Below, one piece after another: positions 59,325-64,000 of a DNA stretch of 64,000 nt (position 1 is the stretch's first letter; the number at the start of each line of letters is the position of its first letter). Below the pieces are notes generated by a model. It was given only the letters and a program-made list of their open reading frames with translations. It was not told the origin of the DNA and ran no database searches. Both the position numbers and the translations under genes were made by a program. This DNA is from Symsagittifera roscoffensis (taxonomy: Eukaryota > Xenacoelomorpha > Acoela > Convolutidae): NCBI RefSeq assembly GCF_963678635.1, contig NC_087064.1, positions 10,331,671 to 10,395,670 of the forward strand. The letters are read 5' to 3'.

Positions 59325-59342
59325 GGGGGGGGGGGGGGGGGG
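59325..59342 (+). repeat. G18 homopolymer
   Basis: Eighteen consecutive G in otherwise AT-rich DNA, 65 bp after the TRMT61A stop. The true length is uncertain because homopolymers are assembled poorly. Confidence 0.8.
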
Positions 59343-59550
59343 TTGCGCATTTTCGAAAGTTTTGGCGACCATGTTTTTTAAGTGGACCAAATTGATTTTC
59401 TGAGATCTCATAAAGCAGTTAAAAGACGCACTTAAAAGAAACAGGTCAAAATTAAGTTTTCTCAAATTGGGTTAATCTTTATCAAAAAATTGCAATCATG
59501 AATTTTTCTTGAGTTTCACAGAGTTTTGCTTTCATTTTTATAAAGAGTAA

Positions 59551-59770
59551 TGAACGTAGTGAAGACTCTCATATAGAACTTGCTGATTTGTTTTGTTTTT
59601 TTTTTCAGGAAAAAGACTTAAAATTTGTTCACGCTCAATTGTGATTTTTCGCGGCTTGACTTGTGATTTTATCAAGTTCAGTACATATCTTTTGTTAAAA
59701 GGAAGGCAAACTCCACTATCGAACAGCAAAATTATAAAGGTCACGAAAAACGTGATCGACTTCTAATTTT
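59551..59770 (+). repeat. Dispersed repeat family C, copy 4
   Basis: Modules GAACGTAGTGAAGACTCTCA and AACTCCACTATCGAACAGCA, then 'AACGTGATCGACTTCTAATT', which also follows copy 2 near 46406. This is the longest shared stretch of the family. Confidence 0.65.
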
Positions 59771-60739
59771 GAAATTGGAATTTAATTCTAAAATTGGGTT
59801 AATGTTAACAAACAAAAAAGTGTCCATCATAAATGTTCTACAATTTCAGAGAGCTTTACTTTAAGGCCATCTAATTTTTATTCAAAAGTTAAGATTTTTG
59901 AAAAAAAAACAAGTCGGTTCATTACTCTTTTCCGACTGCCAGTTGGCTATCTTTTTTCTTCAAGTTGAAGTTTTTCAAAACACGAGTCAGTTTTTTTTCA
60001 GTATTTTTTTTCCTGTTTACTTGAGCTCATTCACTCTTTTCCAGCTATCTGTTGGCTATGATTTGAAATTTAAAATAGGTTTCTATTTCAATGGTGCCTG
60101 CCCAAGTGTTTACTGATTCAGGGTTTTGATAAAAAGTGAAAGTAGATTGCTCGGGCAGTGTTGCATAAATGGGTTAATGTTCGGATGGGATCAACGAAGA
60201 TGAAAAATTAGTAGTAACAATTAGTAGTCATTTGGAGCAGTATTGCAGTGATTTGCAAATATTATGTGAACATTAAAAGAAAATCGCTTAATTGGGAAAC
60301 CTTCAGTAACAAAATTGGCCTAAAGATATCATGTATGTTTCATGTTGTTAAAGGTTGGTAGTTTTTCAACCAAAGCATCCTCCATGTTAAATTGAAATCT
60401 TCATGCGCTATGGATGCAACATTTAAACTTTTCTATCGTTTACAATGTTTAAGAAATCTTAGATCGCAATGCTTAAGAAGCACTCAAGAATAACCATCAA
60501 GCTCAATGCTTAAGAGGCGTTAAGGCAAGAACTTTGTGGAACTTCGAATTTTGTGGTCTCGAGTATTCAAGAATTATTTTTGGAAAAGGTCCAAAACGCA
60601 TTTAACAAAAGAAACTCGATTCAACTTCAAAGCTAGACTACCTTATCATTTTTTGTTCAAAATTTTTGCTTACGAATTCATTCCAGTCTGAAACGAATCA
60701 ACAAAACCAGCATTCTCCTTGCTTATAAAAACTAATTGT

Positions 60740-63240
60740 TACTGAACCGATTCGATGTGATTTATGAAATGAGGAGTGACAAAAACAAAATTTGAAAAAT
60801 AAGTCCTTTGAATACCCATTTTAATATTTGTTAATAAGGAAACTAGAATATGATGGATGGAGAAGCTGAAAAAGTTATTTGAGTTTTTCATTTTGTTTTC
60901 AAAATAGAAACTTAGATGTTGGATGGGAGAGCGTAAAACAATCGATGAAATCTTTAAAAAAAAATTGACCATCTTAATTATTTAACCTCTAATTTTCATG
61001 ATCTTTGAGATAGTGAAAAAAGCAAATTTTCAATATGTAGTCTATTAAATACCCATTTGAATTATTTTCGAAATAAGATTTTGATGAGATTGGATGGAGA
61101 AGCGGAAAAAGTTAATGATTATTTCAAGTAACATGTTGTCTCAATAGTTTTTGACCCATCAGAACTGCAGCATGATTTTTGAAATAAAGAATGACAGAAA
61201 CAAAATTTGAGTTTTTGTAGGAATGTAGGATTGAGGAGCGGAAAACATTATTGATGCTTTCAAGAAACATTTTGTCCCTTCTTTTTTACACTCATCATAA
61301 TCGTTTGTTGATCTTTGAAATAACAAAGACACTAACCAATTTTGAATATGTAGTCTCTTGAATATTTCTGATTTTTTTTTCAAATAAGAAATTTCTGTGT
61401 TGGATGTAGGAGCGGAAAAAGGAAATGATTTTCTCAAAGAAAAATTTGTCGACCCATCAGAAATGCACATTGGTTTTGAAATAAAGAGTGCAGAAAAAAA
61501 TAGGAATATTCATTCTATTGAATACCCATTTGAGTTTCTTCAAAATGGAAAGTCGAACATGTAGGATTGAGGAGCGGAAAACATTATTGATTCTCTTGAA
61601 GAAAAAATTTTCCCGTCCTTACTGCACCCATCACAATTGTATTATAATCTTTGAAATAAGGTAGACAGAAACCAGTTTTGAGTATGTAGTCTCCTGAATA
61701 TTTCAGAAATTTTAAAAACGGACACTTTTGTATGTCAGAAGATTTTTGAAATGAGGAGTGACAGAAACCAAATTTGAGTATTTCGAATTTCTTCAAAATT
61801 GAAACTTTTATATCTTTTCTTGTGTATTTCGAATTTCATCAAAACTGAAACTTTTATATCTTGGACGTGGGAGCATAAAACAGCCGATAGATACTTTATT
61901 TTTATTTTGACCATCTTGTTTGTTCCACCTCAAATGTGTCATGATCTTTATTAAAAGAAGTGGAATACACAAATTTTCAATAGGTAGTTTTTTATATGCG
62001 TATTGAAATATAATCAACTTGGAGGTTTGAATATATAGGATGGAAAAGCGGACAAATTTAATGATTATTTCAAGGAACATTTTGTATCATCGTTTTTCGA
62101 CCCATCAGAAATGAATCTAAATTTTTGAAATAAGGAAGGACAGAAACAATATTCGATTATTTAGTCTATTGAATACCCATTTAATTTTCTTCAAAATAGA
62201 AACATGAAAATGTAAGATTGAGCAGCGGAAAAACATATCGATTCTTTCTTTCACATAACGTTTTGTCCCATCTTTTTTGCACCTATCACAATTTTATGTT
62301 GATCTTTGAAATAAGATAGACAGAAACCAGTTTTGAATATGTAATATCTTGAAAATTTTAAATTTTTTAGTGATAAAAACGTTAATATGCCAGATTTAGG
62401 AGCGAAAAAACACGTGATTCTTTCAATGAACGTGTTGTCTCATCACTTGCTGACCCATCAAAATGTATCTTTGTTTTTGAAAAAAAGGAATGACATAATC
62501 AAAGTTTGAATATTAAGTCTATTGAATGCTTAATTGAATTGTTTTTGGAGGAGCGAAAAAAGCTAGTGACTCTTTCAAGGAGCATGCTGTTCCATCACCA
62601 CTTTTCGACCCATCACAAATATGTCTAGATTTTTGACATATAGAGTAACATAAACAAAAGTTGAATATATAGTCCCTTGAATACTGAGTATTTAGGAGGG
62701 AGGATCGGAAAAAAAAATTATTGATTTTCTCAAAGAACTTTTTGTTAAATTTTTCTAGCATCCATCATAATTGTTTCTTGATCTTTGAAATAAGATAGGC
62801 AGAAATCAGTTTTGAAAAGGTAGTCTCTTGATTTTTTCTGATTGTTTAAAAATTTGCGATGATTGTCTTATCACTTTTCGACCGATTAGAAATATATCTT
62901 CATTTTTGAAATAAGGAATGACAGAAACAAAATCGGGAAATTTTATCTAATGATTACACATTTGATTTTCTTTTAAAAAGAAAATTTGGATATGTAGGAT
63001 GGAGGAGCGGAAAAGGCTTATGATTTTTGCAAGGATAGTATTGTCCCATCAATTTTCTACCATCACAAATCTATCTTGATCTTCGAAATAAAGACAAGAA
63101 GAAATGAAATTGAATATATGATCTATTGAATATCCATATTTAGTTTTTTCAAAATAGAAAGTTGATGATGTAGGACGGTGGAGCGGAAAAGAGTCGATGA
63201 TTACTATATTTTATATTTTGATACAATTTTTTTTCGACCG
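60740..63240. repeat. Degenerate ~160-bp tandem satellite, alternating unit types
   Basis: About fifteen diverged units are marked by 'TTTTGAAATAAGGA-TGACAGAAAC' or 'GATCTTTGAAATAAGATAGACAGAAACC', at about 60765, 60999, 61172, 61310, 61471, 61648, 61740, 61943, 62112, 62301, 62472, 62629, 62780, 62891 and 63079. Each also has 'TATTGAATACCCATTTGA', 'GGATGGAGGAGCGGAAAA' and a 'CCATCA' block. Two unit types tend to alternate, suggesting a ~310-330-bp dimer. Short frames on both strands here are by-products. Confidence 0.75.
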
Positions 63241-63382
63241 AGCACAAACATCGGTGGCGGAAGTTCTATGCAATTAATTGCTCCGACGTTTGAAATATGC
63301 GAATGAACCGTTGTATTCGGTTAAGTTTTAGTTTTGTTTTTCACGCAGGTACCACAAATAATCATCGGAATGGGACGAGTTA

Positions 63383-63889
63383 GTTATATTGAAGCCTTGA
63401 TATTCGTTGCGTTTGATATTCCTGCTCGACTTTTTTCAGCTGCCATAGATACATACAGTCCCAAGCTAGGGCTTGAAATCCCTAGACAAATTTATTGGCA
63501 GCTAAGTAGTTTGGATACGCTTTTCGGGTCAAAAGAGACAAATACAAATTCTTCTTTGAACTTTACCACTGACACATGAAGAATTTTTTTATCGATCCAT
63601 TCTACAAATCTGGTTCTTGGTAAGTTTTTGCTCCTAGTAGCATTTTCAACTGGCAAACTTCCGGGAAAATTACTTTTTTGTTTGAAGTGCAACACTGCAA
63701 AAAAGACTCTTCAGGTGAGTTGTAATCGTGCAAAGCATCAAAAATTGTCTTGGAAATTGGGCTATTTAACACAAATTCGACCGCTTCGTGACTTAGAACA
63801 ATGTGGGATGAGCTTTTATATTTCTTCGAATTGTAAGGAAGTTGCTCCGGATATCTGTCCATGTTTGGCTTCAAAGAAGGACCTTAAAA
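63383..63889 (-). pseudogene. GT14 (core-2 GlcNAc-transferase-like) C-terminal fragment, broken
   Basis: Read on the minus strand, frame 63602-63874 gives a Y-K-S-S-S-H-I-V-L-S segment, a V-E-F-V-L-N-S-P helix and Y-N-S-P-E-E, matching the GT14 region around S-x-D-E. The match then moves to another frame (63492-63695) with F-P-G-S-L-P and R-F-V-E-W, and later to a third with A-N-K-F followed by a TAG. The first break coincides with a T6 run, so a one-base homopolymer deletion would explain it; the later shift and stop argue for a real pseudogene. GT14 enzymes are Golgi beta-1,6-GlcNAc transferases. Upstream exons, if any, are beyond the window. Confidence 0.6.
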
Positions 63890-64000
63890 ACAGGTGAATT
63901 CAATTTTGAATTTTTGCCCACTTGAAAAATTCAAAGATTTCAGTATTTTTTTTTCCTGTTTGCTTGAGCTCATTGTCTCTTCTCCAGCTATCTGTTGGCT

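Larger units (their letters stand above)
59260..60739. other. Repeat-rich intergenic region
   Basis: No gene is visible. It contains a G18 homopolymer, dispersed repeat family C copy 4 and two CCAAC-hairpin modules (59917-59950, 60023-60060). The remainder is AT-rich unique DNA. Confidence 0.5.

Noticed and set aside
60739-62761. Several 70-103-codon minus-strand frames
   Set aside because: They lie within the degenerate satellite and reflect its sequence.
63334-63897. Two plus-strand frames at the right edge
   Set aside because: The minus strand carries GT14 motifs through the same bases, so these are shadows.

Overview
The window comes from a eukaryotic nuclear genome, most likely an animal. 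Four intron-containing or conserved host genes are recognisable: an alpha-tubulin, TELO2, WRAP73 and TRMT61A. The host half is AT-rich, has canonical GT-AG introns and is full of satellites, MITEs and small dispersed repeats. I cannot name the species. TTTCAG acceptor-like sites lie 20-85 nt upstream of three host ATGs with no visible upstream exon, so spliced-leader trans-splicing is possible but unproven.

Positions 1-33890 are two head-to-tail copies of a 19.3-kb unit on the minus strand. Copy 1 (1-14567) is cut by the window edge; copy 2 (14568-33890) is complete. By eye they differ at only about 15-20 positions. In minus-strand order each unit has a ~4.3-kb non-coding 5' region (hairpins, a cluster of ACTCTAG motifs, three 70-bp CCAAT-bearing repeats, a G-rich 14-bp array), then a Ty3/gypsy-type Gag-protease-RT-RNase H polyprotein with no integrase, a coiled-coil protein (ORF2), an SGNH/GDSL hydrolase split over two frames (ORF3/ORF3b), a large protein with a second SGNH-like domain (ORF4), an acidic protein overlapping it in the +1 frame (ORF5), and a 940-residue protein of unknown family (ORF6). 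No LTR pair was found. The compact same-strand layout (a UAAUG stop-start, two +1 overlaps, one lone UAG, gaps of 49-69 nt) suggests one polycistronic RNA decoded by recoding and reinitiation. An integrase-less reverse-transcribing element, present as a tandem head-to-tail array and carrying two esterase-like domains, is the most unusual content here.

Positions 33891-64000 are host DNA: a ~160-bp satellite, a Tc1/mariner-type MITE, a divergent alpha-tubulin gene (minus strand, 8 exons) with an in-frame TAG at a conserved Tyr, a ~310-bp head-to-head promoter, TELO2 (7 exons, 809 aa), WRAP73 (7 exons, 512 aa) and TRMT61A (one exon, 314 aa), all three on the plus strand. TELO2 introns hold a hAT-type MITE with a perfect 8-bp target duplication, a nested palindromic MITE, a foldback element and members of several hairpin-containing dispersed repeat families. 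A second degenerate ~160-bp satellite fills 60.7-63.2 kb, and a broken GT14 (core-2 GlcNAc-transferase-like) gene fragment lies at the right edge.
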